From Micractinium sp. NFX-FRZ (lineage: Eukaryota > Chlorophyta > Trebouxiophyceae > Chlorellales > Chlorellaceae): DNA of 59,479 bases. Positions 1 through 9,741 of the stretch are shown here, piece by piece (the stretch's first letter is position 1; each line of letters opens with the position of its first letter). The DNA is taken from the NCBI GenBank assembly GCA_029339195.1, contig JAPTJF010000397.1, positions 1 to 59,479 of the forward strand, written 5' to 3'. A program made the translations under genes and the position numbers. Below the pieces are notes generated by a model that ran no database searches, was not told the DNA's origin, and was given only the letters and a program-made list of their open reading frames with translations.

Positions 1-13
1 ATCAGAGGTAGTT

Positions 14-60
14 CAGGGGTGACCAGGGGTGGCCAGGGGTGATCAGGGGTGGTTTAGGGG
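14..60. repeat. Short G-rich tandem repeat
   Basis: About four imperfect copies of a 10-12 nt unit of the type CAGGGGTGA/GCC run up to the start of the broken finger of G1. Function unknown; it may be part of an intron or promoter that continues off the left edge. Confidence 0.6.
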
Positions 61-81
61 GAACTCCATCCTCATAGTGTG

Positions 82-216
82 GAGTGCGGTGCCACCAACC
101 CGGGCGCTGGCCGTGCGCGCTGGCGCCGCCACCTGGTGAACCGGGCAGAGTGGCTGTGCAGCTGATGCCACTCTGCTGCATGCAGCCAGGTTCAGCGACA
201 GCTGCGACAGCAGAGG
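82..216 (+). pseudogene. First zinc finger of G1, broken by an in-frame TGA
   Basis: This stretch is in the same frame as the long G1 reading frame. It encodes ECGATNPGAG, then WRRHLVNRAEWLCS, then a TGA at about 154-156, then CHSAACSQ. Intact paralogues (G2, G4) have WLCKRC or WLCRRC here, so the stop replaces the residue just before the last cysteine of the finger. Downstream of the TGA the frame stays open into G1. Either G1 has lost its N-terminal finger, or its real first exon is elsewhere and this is untranslated. Confidence 0.6.
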
Positions 217-1190
217 TTGGAGGCAGCAGAGGAAGGGAGGGAGGAGGAAGAGGGAGAGGAGGAGGAGGGGGAAGAGGAGCGCGTTTGCTCACACTGCGCC
301 ACACGCAGCACCAGCCTTTGGCGCAGGCACCCCACCACGCAGCAGCGCCTGTGCCGTGCTTGCCGCGCCTACATGGACAGGCATGGCGGGCAGCTGCGGC
401 CGGTGGGTGTGCACTGCCTGCAGTGCGGCGCGGACAGCCCAGGGGCTGGCTTTGGTGCACACGCCGCCTGGCGGGCGCACCCCACCACCGGCGCCCGCTG
501 GCTGTGCAGCCCCTGCTTCTTCACAGCACGGCGTGAGGACGACCAGCGGCAGTGCCTGGAGTGCGGAGCTGACAGGCCAGGCCCGCATTTCAACTCAGCC
601 TGGCGGGCGCACCCCGTCAGCGGCGCCCGCTGGCTGTGCAGCCCCTGCTTCTTTGTGGCACGGCGTGAGGCAGACCAGCGGCAGTGCCTGGAGTGCGACG
701 CCACCAGCCCTGGCACGGTCAAGGGAGCTCATTGGCATCGGCATCCTGCCAGGAGCGCAGAGTGGCTGTGCCACCGGTGCTTTGGCAGGTGCAAGCGGAA
801 GTCTCTGCGTCAGCGCCAGCAGCAAGACGACGAGGTGGAGGCAGGCACTGACACGCAGCAGCCGGCTGCCAAGCGCCGACGCCAGGCAGCGAAGCAGGGC
901 GAGCATGCAAAGCCGCCCACCCATGGCAGCGGCAGCGCTGCTGCTGCGGCGGCAGTTGATGAAGAGATGCAGGAGGAAGCCGCGGGCTCAGCGCATGCAG
1001 AGCACGCTGCAGATGAGCATGGGGTGCAGACACAGACGCTGGCGGATCCTCAACAGCCTCTGCTGCAGGCTGAGCAGCAGCGGCGGTCCCCCAACCAGCT
1101 GCAGTGCCAGCAGCAGCAGCAGCAGCAAGAGGCACAGCGGGCGCATTTGGAGGAGGGAGATGAAGGGGAGGAGCCGAAGGCAGTTGGCGG

Positions 1191-1239
<49 letters not shown>

Positions 1240-2431
1240 GTGTGCTCGCATTGCGGCACCGACAGAACCGCCAAAAGCGGCTGGCGGCGCCACCCCACCA
1301 CGCAGCAGCGGCTGTGCAGCAGTTGCGGCAGATACATGGACAGGCACGACGGCGAGCTGCCGCCGATGGGGGTGCACTGCCTGGAGTGCGGCGGCGACAG
1401 CCCGGGGGCTGGCATTGGTGCACAGGGAGCCTGGCGGGCACACCCTGTCACCGGCGCCCGCTGGCTGTGCAGCCCCTGCTTCTACGCCGCACAGCGGCAG
1501 CCAGGCCAGCGGCAGTGCCTGGAGTGCAGCTCCACCAGCCCCGGCACGGGCAGGAAGTGCCATTGGTACCGCCACCCCGCCACAGGCGCAGAGTGGGTGT
1601 GCCACCGGTGCTACGCCAGGTGCAGGCAGAGGGCTCTGCGTCAGCGCAAACCGCAGGACGACGAGGTGGCGGCAGGCACTGACACGCAGCAGCCGGCTGC
1701 CAAGCGCCGACGCCAGGCAGAGCAACAGGGACAGCATGCACAGCCGCCCACCCATGGCAGCGGTAGCGCTGCGGCGGCGGTGGCAGCTGCTGGGGAGGTT
1801 CCGGAGGAAGCTGCTGGCTCAGCAAACACGGGGCACGCTGGGGATGGGATGCACGTGCTGGCGCAGCCGGTGCCGCAACCTCACCTGCCTCAGCCGCAGC
1901 CTGAGCAGCAGCTGCAGCCCCCACCCCCGCCTTTGCACGCTGGGCACGGGCATGGGGTGCAGGTGCAGCCGCCGCCGCAACCTGACCTGCCTCAGCAGCA
2001 GCTTGGTCAGCAGCAGCCTCAGCAGCAGCCTCATGAGCAGCAGCTGCAGTCCTCGTCCCAGCCTCCCGCCGACCTGTTCTCGCTGCTACTGGACGCCTCG
2101 CGCTGTGCCGCCGCCGCTGCCTCTGGCCTCACCGCCTCCCTGGCAGCCTCCTTTTTGGAGCTGCTGGACGCTCTGCCTGCTGACAAAGCAGCTGCCAAGG
2201 TAAGGCCGAAGGAAGGGGCTGGGCGGGGGAATTCACAGTGGGGGTGGGAGACCACATGAAACGCATGCTGCCAGTGAGGAAGATCTCTCCAGCTTCTCAG
2301 CTGTGTCCCTCTTTGTGCTTGCATGCTGCTCACCGCAGGAGCGCCGCCTGAGGCTGCTGCTGGAGCACGGGTGTTATGATGCTGCCGCCCAGCTGATGAG
2401 CACAGCGCTGCGCCTGGCGGGCGCCGCCTGA
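217..2431 (+). CDS. GATA-like multi-zinc-finger protein, copy G1 (5' end uncertain)
   Basis: Exons 217-2199 and 2339-2431 (CCAAG|GTAAGG donor, CGCAG acceptor, phase 0); about 691 codons if read from 217. Two blocks are visible. Block 1 has a GATA-like finger (CSHC..WRRHPTTQQRLCRAC) and three long-loop fingers ending WLCSPC, WLCSPC and WLCHRC. A linker with PAAKRRRQA follows, then a 14-residue Gln run, then block 2 (GATA-like finger plus two more) with a second PAAKRRRQA. The C-terminus has DLFSLLLDAS and GLTASLAASFLELLDALP before the intron and ERRLRLLLEHG to STALRLAGAA after it. The basic motifs suggest a nuclear protein. DNA binding is inferred from GATA family knowledge, not shown. 217 is only the first codon (TTG) after an in-frame stop; the first in-frame ATG is near 372, inside the first finger. 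The internal duplication (fingers, NLS, SAAAA linker) looks recent. Confidence 0.7.
1195..1236 (+). repeat. (CAG)14 microsatellite coding poly-Gln
   Basis: A pure run of 14 CAG codons inside the linker between the two finger blocks of G1. It is likely to vary in length between strains. Confidence 0.95.
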
Positions 2432-3288
2432 GTGGCCGCATGTGGCTGCAGCAGCCGGTGATGCGTAAAGTGCTGCAGGGGGTGGACAGCGCCACTGCAC
2501 GCTGCTTCAGCGACTCACACGCATCGGCATGCAACAAGAAGTGGAACCCTATCAAAACGACACGCTTCTTCCCCCCACCACCGCTGCCCCCCCGATGTTA
2601 CAACCTGTCCTCTTGAGTATCAAGCACTTCTGTGCCACCCATGATGCCGCCCCGAGCCTGATAGCGTCATGCTCGTCCGTGCAACTAGTGTCAAACCACC
2701 TGAGCAATTTGCAGTTTGTTTTTGCCAAGATCTCCCCAGCCCGCTCCCTCTGCTCTGCCCTCCCATCCCCACTCTACGCCCTCCACTCCTCTTCCCCACC
2801 CTGCCCCCACTCTGCCGCCACCTGCACCCCGCCTCCTTAATCCGCTCGCTTCGACCCACCCTCTCCCTGCCTCGCCCCTGCCCCTGTATTTCCACTCCCC
2901 TTTAATCAAACCTTTCATCCCCACCTCTCCTCCCTGGTACATCATGCTCACCCCACCCCCCTCCCCACTCCCTCCTCTTCATGCCCTCACCCCGCCCCCT
3001 CCTCTCAACTTTCACACCCCGGCCCGTCCACTTCACCTCCTCCATGCCTTCCTTCAAGCCCTGCTTCAAGCAATGAATTCCTGATAGGGCGATCGTCATG
3101 ACGAAGAATCTAGCAGGCCTTCAAAAAAGGAAGCTGCTGAATGCCTCCAGCAAAGCGGTGAAGGGATGAAGGAGGGGTCGAGGGGTGGAAAGGAGGGGCT
3201 CATCTCCCGTGTCGGTGTGCGGCAGGCAACGCACGGTTCACAAGAAGTACGTAGAAGAGTGCTGCGGATAAACAAAGTGCTGCGGAGC
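2432..3288. other. Intergenic G1-G2, pyrimidine-rich
   Basis: No gene recognised. Positions 2700-3060 are strongly C/T-rich on the plus strand, with many CCCCTCCC/CCCACCC runs. This region must hold the G1 3' UTR and G2 promoter, but no clear element was identified. Confidence 0.5.
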
Positions 3289-5150
3289 ATGTCCTCGCAA
3301 CAGCAGCAGCAAACCGAGCAGCCGAGCAGGCCGCCGTATCTGTTGCGCTGGCGCAGCCGTGGTACTGCGCACAGCCCTTCCAAGGCCGCAGGAGCTCCCG
3401 CTGCAGCTGCCGAGGCTCGTAACGATGCAGGGGCGGCCAGCGGCAGCGGCAGTGGCAGCGCTGCCGCCGCCGCCGCCACAGCAGCAGCAGCAACAGCAGA
3501 GGCAGGCCGGAGTGAAGGGCAGCACCGCCTGGCACAGCAGCAGCAGAAGCGGCAGCTGGCAGCAGCCCCTGCTCACCCAGGCCCCCAGCCACTGCTGCCT
3601 CAGATGAGCAGCCGGGACCCGCGGCAGAGCAGGGCAGGGCGCAAGCCAAGCCTCGGGCCGGGCAGAGGAGGCTCTGGCGTTGCAGCTCAGGATGACAGCG
3701 AGCAGCAGCAGCCACAGCAGCCTCCACCGCAAGTGCCAGCAAGCACTGGCGGGGAGCCGGCAGCGGCCGCGGCAGGCGCAGCGGCAGGGGCGAAGGGACA
3801 GCGGCAGTGCCTGGAGTGCGGGGTGCACAGTCCCGGCGCAGGCCTGGCGTGCTGGAACCGGCACCCAGTGACGCGTGCAGAGTGGCTGTGCAAGCGCTGC
3901 CATGCTGCTGCATACCGAGAGATGAAGCGGCAGGAGCGGCGGCAGCAAGAGGCAGAGGCGGCGCATGTGGAGGAGCCAGATGAAGGGGAGGAGACAGTCG
4001 GGGAGGAGGCAGAGGAGGAGGAGGCGCAGAAGGTGTGCTCGCATTGCGGCATCGACAGAACCGCCAAAAGCGGCTGGCGGCGCCACCCCACCACGCAGCA
4101 GCGGCTGTGCAACAGGTGTGGCGCCTACACAGACCGGCACGACGGCGAGCTGCCACCGATGGGCGTGCAATGCCTGCAGTGCGGCGCCGACAGCCCAGGG
4201 GCTGGCTTTGGTGCACACGCCGCCTGGCGGGCGCACCCCGTCACCGGCGCCCGCTGGCTGTGCAGCCCCTGCTTCTACGCCGCACGGCGCGAGGCGGACC
4301 AGCGGCAGTGCCTGGGGTGCGGCGCCAGCAGCCCCGGGGAGGGCAAGCGCGCCTGCTGGTACCGCCACCCCGCCACGGGCGCAGAGTGGCTGTGCACGCG
4401 CTGCTACCGCTGTGCAGACAGCAAGCTCAGGAGGCAGAGGCAGGCAGGTCCAGGTCAGCAGGTCAAGGAGGAGGAGGAGCCAGAGGAGGAGGAGGAAGAT
4501 GCGGCCGCCCAGCAGCCTGCAGCCAAGCGTCGACACAAAGAAGCAGTGAAGGAAGAGCAGGCCAGCGGCGGCAGCTGGGGCGCTTCCCAAGGCACCTCTG
4601 CCTCCCCGGCAGCCTCGGCGCTGCTGGCGCTGGCAGAGGCTGCAGCGGCAGTGCCGGATGGCTGGCCCCCCAAGGCCCAGCCGCAGTCCCAGTCCCCGCA
4701 GTCGGCGCCACAGCTGCAGGCCCAGCCCCCCGGTGACCTATTCACCCTGCTGCTGGATGCATCCGGCTGTGCAGCCATTGCTGCCTCTGGGCTCACCCCT
4801 TCTCTGGTGGCCTCTTACCTGGAAGTCTTTGACACTCTGCCCCCTGTCACGCAGGCAGTCAAGGTGCGTGGGTGGGGGGCCGTGCTTGTGGGGTGGGATG
4901 CCAGCCAAGGAGGGGTGCCTGGGCGGGGGAGTATGCAGGCATGGCGGCCCCTGCTTCGCTGCGCCCCTGATTCGCATCCAGTCATGCTCCTGCGCCTTGC
5001 ATTCCATGCGCTCAACTGATCGCCACGTCAGCATCATGCTGTCCCGCTGTGGTGCAGGAGCGCCGCCTGAGGGCGCTGCTGGAGCGGGGGTGGTACGAGG
5101 CTGCTGCCCAGATGATGAGCACGGCACTGAGCCTGGTGGGGGCAGCGTGA
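3289..5150 (+). CDS. GATA-like multi-zinc-finger protein, copy G2
   Basis: Exons 3289-4863 and 5058-5150 (phase-0 intron), 555 aa. The ATG at 3289 gives an MSSQ start that matches the MSS starts of G3-G5, so it is preferred over the upstream ATG at 3166. Order: Ala/Gln-rich N-terminus; finger 1 (CLECGVHSPG..WLCKRC); an acidic linker; a GATA-like finger (CSHCGIDRTAKSGWRRHP..LCNRC); finger 3 (CLQC..WLCSPC); finger 4 (CLGC..WLCTRC); an acidic stretch; AAKRRHKEAVK; then the conserved C-terminal domain (DLFTLLLDASG..GLTPSLVASYLEVFDTLP, then ERRLRALLERGWYEAAAQMM). All eight zinc ligands of the first two fingers are present. It is the cleanest four-finger member of the left array. A nuclear DNA-binding role is inferred. 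Confidence 0.8.
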
Positions 5151-5681
5151 GCTGACGCCTGCGGCTGCAGCCGCCCGTGGCGCTTTTACTAGCTGCTGGC
5201 CTTGCTGGGCTCAGCCTGCCGCTGCGGGCGTGGACCATCCGCCTGGTTCCTGCACGAACTCCCCGCCAACGACCGCTCCTCCTTTCTCCCAGCTGTTTGA
5301 TGTTGCTGTCCACTGTGTTGCACCCTAGAGGCGGACTTGGGTTGATTGCAAGCTAAGCATTGATCCACGCCTGCTCAGTTGGCTGTGAATCCGATGGAGT
5401 CCACGCCAGAGAGGCGGCTGCATGTGTGGGAAGGCATGGTTCACCGGCAACAGGCGCGACAGGCGGGCATCGGGGGCAGGGAGGCGAGCAGGCTCTGGGG
5501 ACATGCTGCTGCGGAGCTGAACCTCTGCACGGCATAGGGAATGCCAACAGGCTTAAAAAGGCACATATGTTGTGCCGAGCAGAGGGTTGGTAGGAGAGAG
5601 GCTGAGCTGTCCAGTCAGCAGCTCCTCACAAAACCCTCCACGCACACATGGCGCAGCCCTACAGGCCGACCCTCACAGACC
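5151..5681. other. Intergenic G2-G3 with the repeated upstream element of G3
   Basis: Positions about 5418-5560 match the upstream regions of G4 (7415-7570) and G5 (9474-9625): each starts near CATGTGTGGGAAGGCA and runs through GGCAGGGAGG and AGCAGGCTCTGG. The conservation shows that the duplicated unit includes the promoter region. Confidence 0.6.
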
Positions 5682-7177
5682 ATGTCGTCTGGACACATAC
5701 GCGAGGAGGGACCCCAAGGGCGCACGCAGGCCCATGCCCTCCGCTGGCGCAGCCTCGACGAGCTGCTGCCGCCTGCAGGGGCCCCAGCGGCACCAGCTGA
5801 GGCGGCAGGGGCTGGGGAAGGAGGGGCTGCACAGCTGCCTTTGCAGCGGCGGCGGCAGGAGCAGCGGCAGGCACCGCCACCGCCACAGCTGCTGCCGCAG
5901 CACCTTCCTTCCAGCGCCGTGCGGCTTTGCTGCTGAAGCTGAGGCTGCGGGGAGGGAGGAGGAAGAGGAGGAGCGGCGATGCTTGGAGTGTGATGCCGCC
6001 GGACCAGGCAAGGGTGGTCACTGGCGCCGGCACCCGGTCACACGTGCAGAGTGGCTGTGCCATCGCTGCTACTCTGCTGCTGACACACACATGAAGTGGA
6101 AGCTGGCGCAGAGGCAGCAGGTGGAGGCAGAGGAGGAGGAGGAGGAGGAGCAGGCAGCAGAAGAGGCGATGGAGCAGCAGCGCGTGTGCTCACACTGCGG
6201 AGCAGGCAGCACCAGCAGCAAATGGCACCGGCACCCCAGCACACGTGAACTGTTGTGCAGCGCGTGCAAGCATTACATGCACGTCCATGGAGGGCAGATG
6301 CGGCCGGTGGGGGTGCAGTGCCTGCAGTGCGGTGCCGACAGCCCGGGGCCATTCCGCACAGCCGCCTGGCGCCCCCACCCCGTCACAGGCGCACGCTGGC
6401 TGTGCAGCCCCTGCTTCTTTACAGCTCGGCGCGAGGCTGACCAGCGGCAGTGCCTGGAGTGCAGAGCCACCAGCCCAGGCCCGGGCAAAGGGGCAAGCTG
6501 GAACAGGCACCCAGTCACAGGCGCAGAGTGGCTGTGCAAAAACTGCCATGCCCGTCTCTATCACCAACACAAGAAGCGGCCACGGCAGCGGCATTCAGGC
6601 CAGGACGGGGAGCCAGAGGAGGAGCAAGCAGGGGTGCAGCGGCGACCGGGCTCAACCCAACAGCGGAGTGGAGGCAGCCAGCCTGCTGCCAAGCGCCAGC
6701 ACAGCCCAAAAGAGCCATCGCAGCAGCAACAGCAGCACCACTGGCAGGGGCAGCAGCAGCACGGGCAGGGGCAGGGGCTGGCGCTTCCCCAGGTGCCGCC
6801 CCAGCAGGCCCAGCCTGACCTGTTCACGCTGCTGCTGCACACAGCCAGCACAGAGCCGGCTGCCGCTGCCTCTGGCCTGACCCCCGACCTGGCCGCCTCC
6901 TTCTCGGCGCTGATGGACACGCTGCCAGCAGAGCAGCAGGCAGCCAAGGTGAGGTCCTGTGGCGTGGTTGACCATGGGAGGGGGCATCATGGCATGTCCT
7001 GCAGGCTGCTTAAGGTGTGGTGTGCCGTGGGCTGACCGCCTCGCCCTCACTCTCAGCGCTTGCCCTGCTCTCTTCGCGGTGCAGGAGGGCCGCCTGCGCA
7101 CGCTGCTGTCGCTGGGGCAGCACTCGGCCGCTGCCCAGCTGATGAGCACAGCGCTGCGCCTGGCGGGGGCCGTCTAA
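5682..7177 (+). pseudogene. GATA-like multi-zinc-finger gene, copy G3, with a 1-nt frameshift
   Basis: Exons 5682-6948 and 7085-7177. The start MSSGHIREEGPQ and the segment up to PPPPQLLPQ share a frame. The rest, from CGFAAEAEAAG onward through four fingers (WLCHRC, GATA-like CSHCGAGSTSSKWHRHP, WLCSPC, WLCKNC) and the C-terminal domain, is in the next frame. G4 reads the same stretch in one frame. The difference is one extra C in CCAGCGCCGTGCGG at about 5915-5919, and exon 1 is one base longer than a multiple of three. This is a real frameshift allele, a sequencing error, or (less likely) a different start used in the downstream frame. Everything after the shift looks intact: fingers, AAKRQHSPKE and tail EGRLRTLLSLGQ..TALRLAGAV. 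Confidence 0.7.
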
Positions 7178-7684
7178 CTTGCGTCAGCATGTCCTGCACG
7201 CCGGCGGGTTTCCAGCCTGCCTGCCCACTGCCGGGTGTGAACCATCAAACACCGGATCCTGCCCAAGCTCGCACCTCTGCATTGTGAGGTGCTTGATCGT
7301 TCCTCCCAACACAAGCTGCTTGCCCAAACCAGCACACACTTCTAGCTAGCTGCAAAATGTACAGTGCTCCAGACCCTGCACATGTAACCTGCAATGCACG
7401 TCAGAGCAGGCGGCCGCATGTGTGGGAAGGCACGGGTCGCCCACAGCAGGCGGGACAGGCGGGCGTCGGCGGGGGGCAGGGAGGTGAGCAGGCTCTGGGG
7501 ACCCAACAGTCCCTGTGCTGAATCTGGGCACGGCAACTCGAATTCCAACAGGGTTGAGACGGCACGGTCGTCTTGGTCCCAGGAGAGAGAGCTGAGCTGC
7601 CCAGTCAGCTGAACGCAAAGCTCCCTCTTCCCTCCCTCGGTTGGTTGGAGGAGGCGCAGCCCTGCAGGCCGACCCTCACAGACC
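7178..7684. other. Intergenic G3-G4
   Basis: Holds the G3 3' UTR with a TGTAA at about 7384, the usual green-algal polyadenylation signal type (assignment inferred), and the G4 copy of the repeated upstream element. No separate gene seen. Confidence 0.45.
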
Positions 7685-9211
7685 ATGTCGTCGTCGGAGC
7701 ACACACACACCCAGACGAGGGACCCCAAGGGCGCACGCAGGCCCATGGCCTGCCTCGACGAGCTGCTGCCGCCTGCAGGGGCCCCAGCGGCACCAGCTGA
7801 GGCAGCAGGGGCTGGGGAAGGAGGGGCTGCACAGCTGCCTTTTCAGCGGCGGCAGCAGGAGCAGCGGCAGGCACCGCCACCGCCACAGCTGCTGCCGCAG
7901 CGCCCTCCTGCCAGCGCGTGCGGCTTTGCAGCTGAGGCTGAGGCTGAGGGAAGGGAGGAGGAGGAAGAAGAGCGGCGGTGCCTGGAGTGCGACGCCACAG
8001 GACCAGGCAAGGGTGGTCACTGGCGCCGGCACCCGGTCACACGTGCAGAGTGGCTGTGCAGGCGCTGCTACGCTACTGCTCACAAACGGATGAAGCACCA
8101 GCTGCCCCATCACCAGCAGGGGGAGGCAGAGGAGGAGGAGGCAGCAGGAGAGGCAGTGGTTGAGCAGCGGGTGTGCTCGCACTGCGGAGAAGACAACACC
8201 ACCCGCGATTGGCGGCGCCACCCCGCCACCCATCAGCTGCTGTGCCAATCCTGCCGCTCTTACATCGACTATCATGGAGGGCAGATGCGGCCAGTGGGGG
8301 TGCGGTGCCTGCAGTGCGGAGCCGACAGGCCAGGGCCGCATTTCAACGCAGCCTGGCGGGCGCACCCCGTCACCGGCGCCCGCTGGCTGTGCAGCCCCTG
8401 CTTCTACACAGCAAGGCGCGAGGCGGTGCAGCGGCAGTGCCTGGAGTGCGGCGCTACCAGCTCGGGCTATGCGACAGCAAACTGGTACCGGCACCCCACC
8501 ACCAGTGCAGAGTGGCTGTGCCAGCGGTGCTACGACAGGTGCCAGCGGCAGCGGAAGCGAAGGCAAGAGGAGGGGGCGGCAGGTGGAGCAGGCCGACGCC
8601 AGCGGCAAACAGGGGCAGAAGAGCAGCAGCAGATAACCGCACCAGTCAGCTATGGCGAAGATCTGGCAGCGTGGGAAGCAGGGCCAGCAAAGGACGCAGC
8701 GCGGAGGCCGGCAGGTGCTAGGCTTGTTGGGCCCCGGCTGCCATCCCAGCCGCAGACACCGGTGCAGCCCTCGCCCCCGTCCCCGCCCCAGCCACCGCCC
8801 TGGCCGCCATTGCAGCCACAGCAGCCGGTGCATGATCAGCCAATACAGGATCCTGACCTGTTCACGCTGCTGCTGCAGACAGCCAGCACAGAGCCGGCTG
8901 CCGCCTCTGGCCTGACCCCCGACCTGGCCGCCTCCTTCTCGGCGCTGATGGACACACTGCCAGCAGAGCAGCAGGCCGCCAAGGTGAGGCCGTGGTGGGT
9001 TGACTGAGAAAGGTGGCATCGGCGTGTTCCGCAGATTTCCACATAATACGCATGTGCTGCGTGCCATGATCTGACCGCCGCTTGGCCCTCGTGCTGCCTT
9101 GATCTCTTCGTGATGCAGGAGGGCCGCCTGCGGGCGCTGCTGGTGCTGGGGCAGCACTCGGCTGCCGCCCAGCTGATGAGCACAGCGCTGCGCCTGGCGG
9201 GGGCCTCCTGA
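7685..9211 (+). CDS. GATA-like multi-zinc-finger protein, copy G4
   Basis: Exons 7685-8983 and 9119-9211 (AAG|GTGAGG donor, ATGCAG acceptor, phase 0), 463 aa with no interruption; the reference copy of the 2-kb array. Start MSSSEHTHTQTRDPKGARRP, then an Ala/Gln-rich N-terminus. Finger 1 is CLECDATGPG..WLCRRC (22-residue loop). The GATA-like finger is CSHCGEDNTTRDWRRHP..LLCQSC (19-residue loop). Finger 3 is CLQCGADRPG..WLCSPC (24) and finger 4 CLECGATSSG..WLCQRC (23). A Pro-rich linker follows. The C-terminal domain is DLFTLLLQTAS and GLTPDLAASFSALMDTLP, then EGRLRALLVLGQ to TALRLAGAS. Unlike G1 and G3 it has no obvious KRRR cluster after the fingers apart from QRKRRQEEG. A TGTAA at 9439 could end the transcript. 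Confidence 0.8.
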
Positions 9212-9741
9212 GTTGCGTCAGCACGTCTGCAAGCCAGCGGGGGGCCAGCCTGCCTGCCGGCAGGCAGGCTGGCTGCCTGGCGCCACTGCCGGGTGTGGAC
9301 CACCTAAAAACAGGTCCTGCCCAGGCTCACACCTCTCCATTGTGAGGTGCTTGATGTTGCTGCCCAACACAAGCTGCTGCCCAAACCAACACACTCCTCT
9401 AGCTAGCTGCAAAATGAACAGTGCTCCATCCCCTGCTCATGTAACTTGCAAGCCATGCCAGAGCGGCGGCCGCATGTGTGGGAAGGCACGGGTCACCCGC
9501 AGCAGGCGGGATAGGCGGGCGGGCGTCAGGGGCAGGGAGTTGAGCAGGCTCTGGGCACCCAACACTCCCTGTGCTGAATCTGGGCACGGCATCCCGAATG
9601 CCAACAGGGTTGAGACGACACGGTGTCGACGTCTTGCCAGAAGGGGACACGGTGGGTAGTAGAGCGGCTGAGCTGTCCAGTCAGCTGAGCTCCTCAAAAT
9701 ACCCTCCCTCGGTTGGGTAGAGCTGCCGGCCCTGACAGACC
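9212..9741. other. Intergenic G4-G5
   Basis: Contains the inverted sequence GCCTGCCTGCCGGCAGGCAG near 9250-9272, a TGTAA at about 9439 and the G5 copy of the repeated upstream element (9474-9625). No gene seen. Confidence 0.5.

Noticed and set aside
154..156. TGA as selenocysteine in G1
   Set aside because: The position is a variable basic or polar residue in paralogues, and no insertion element can be identified.
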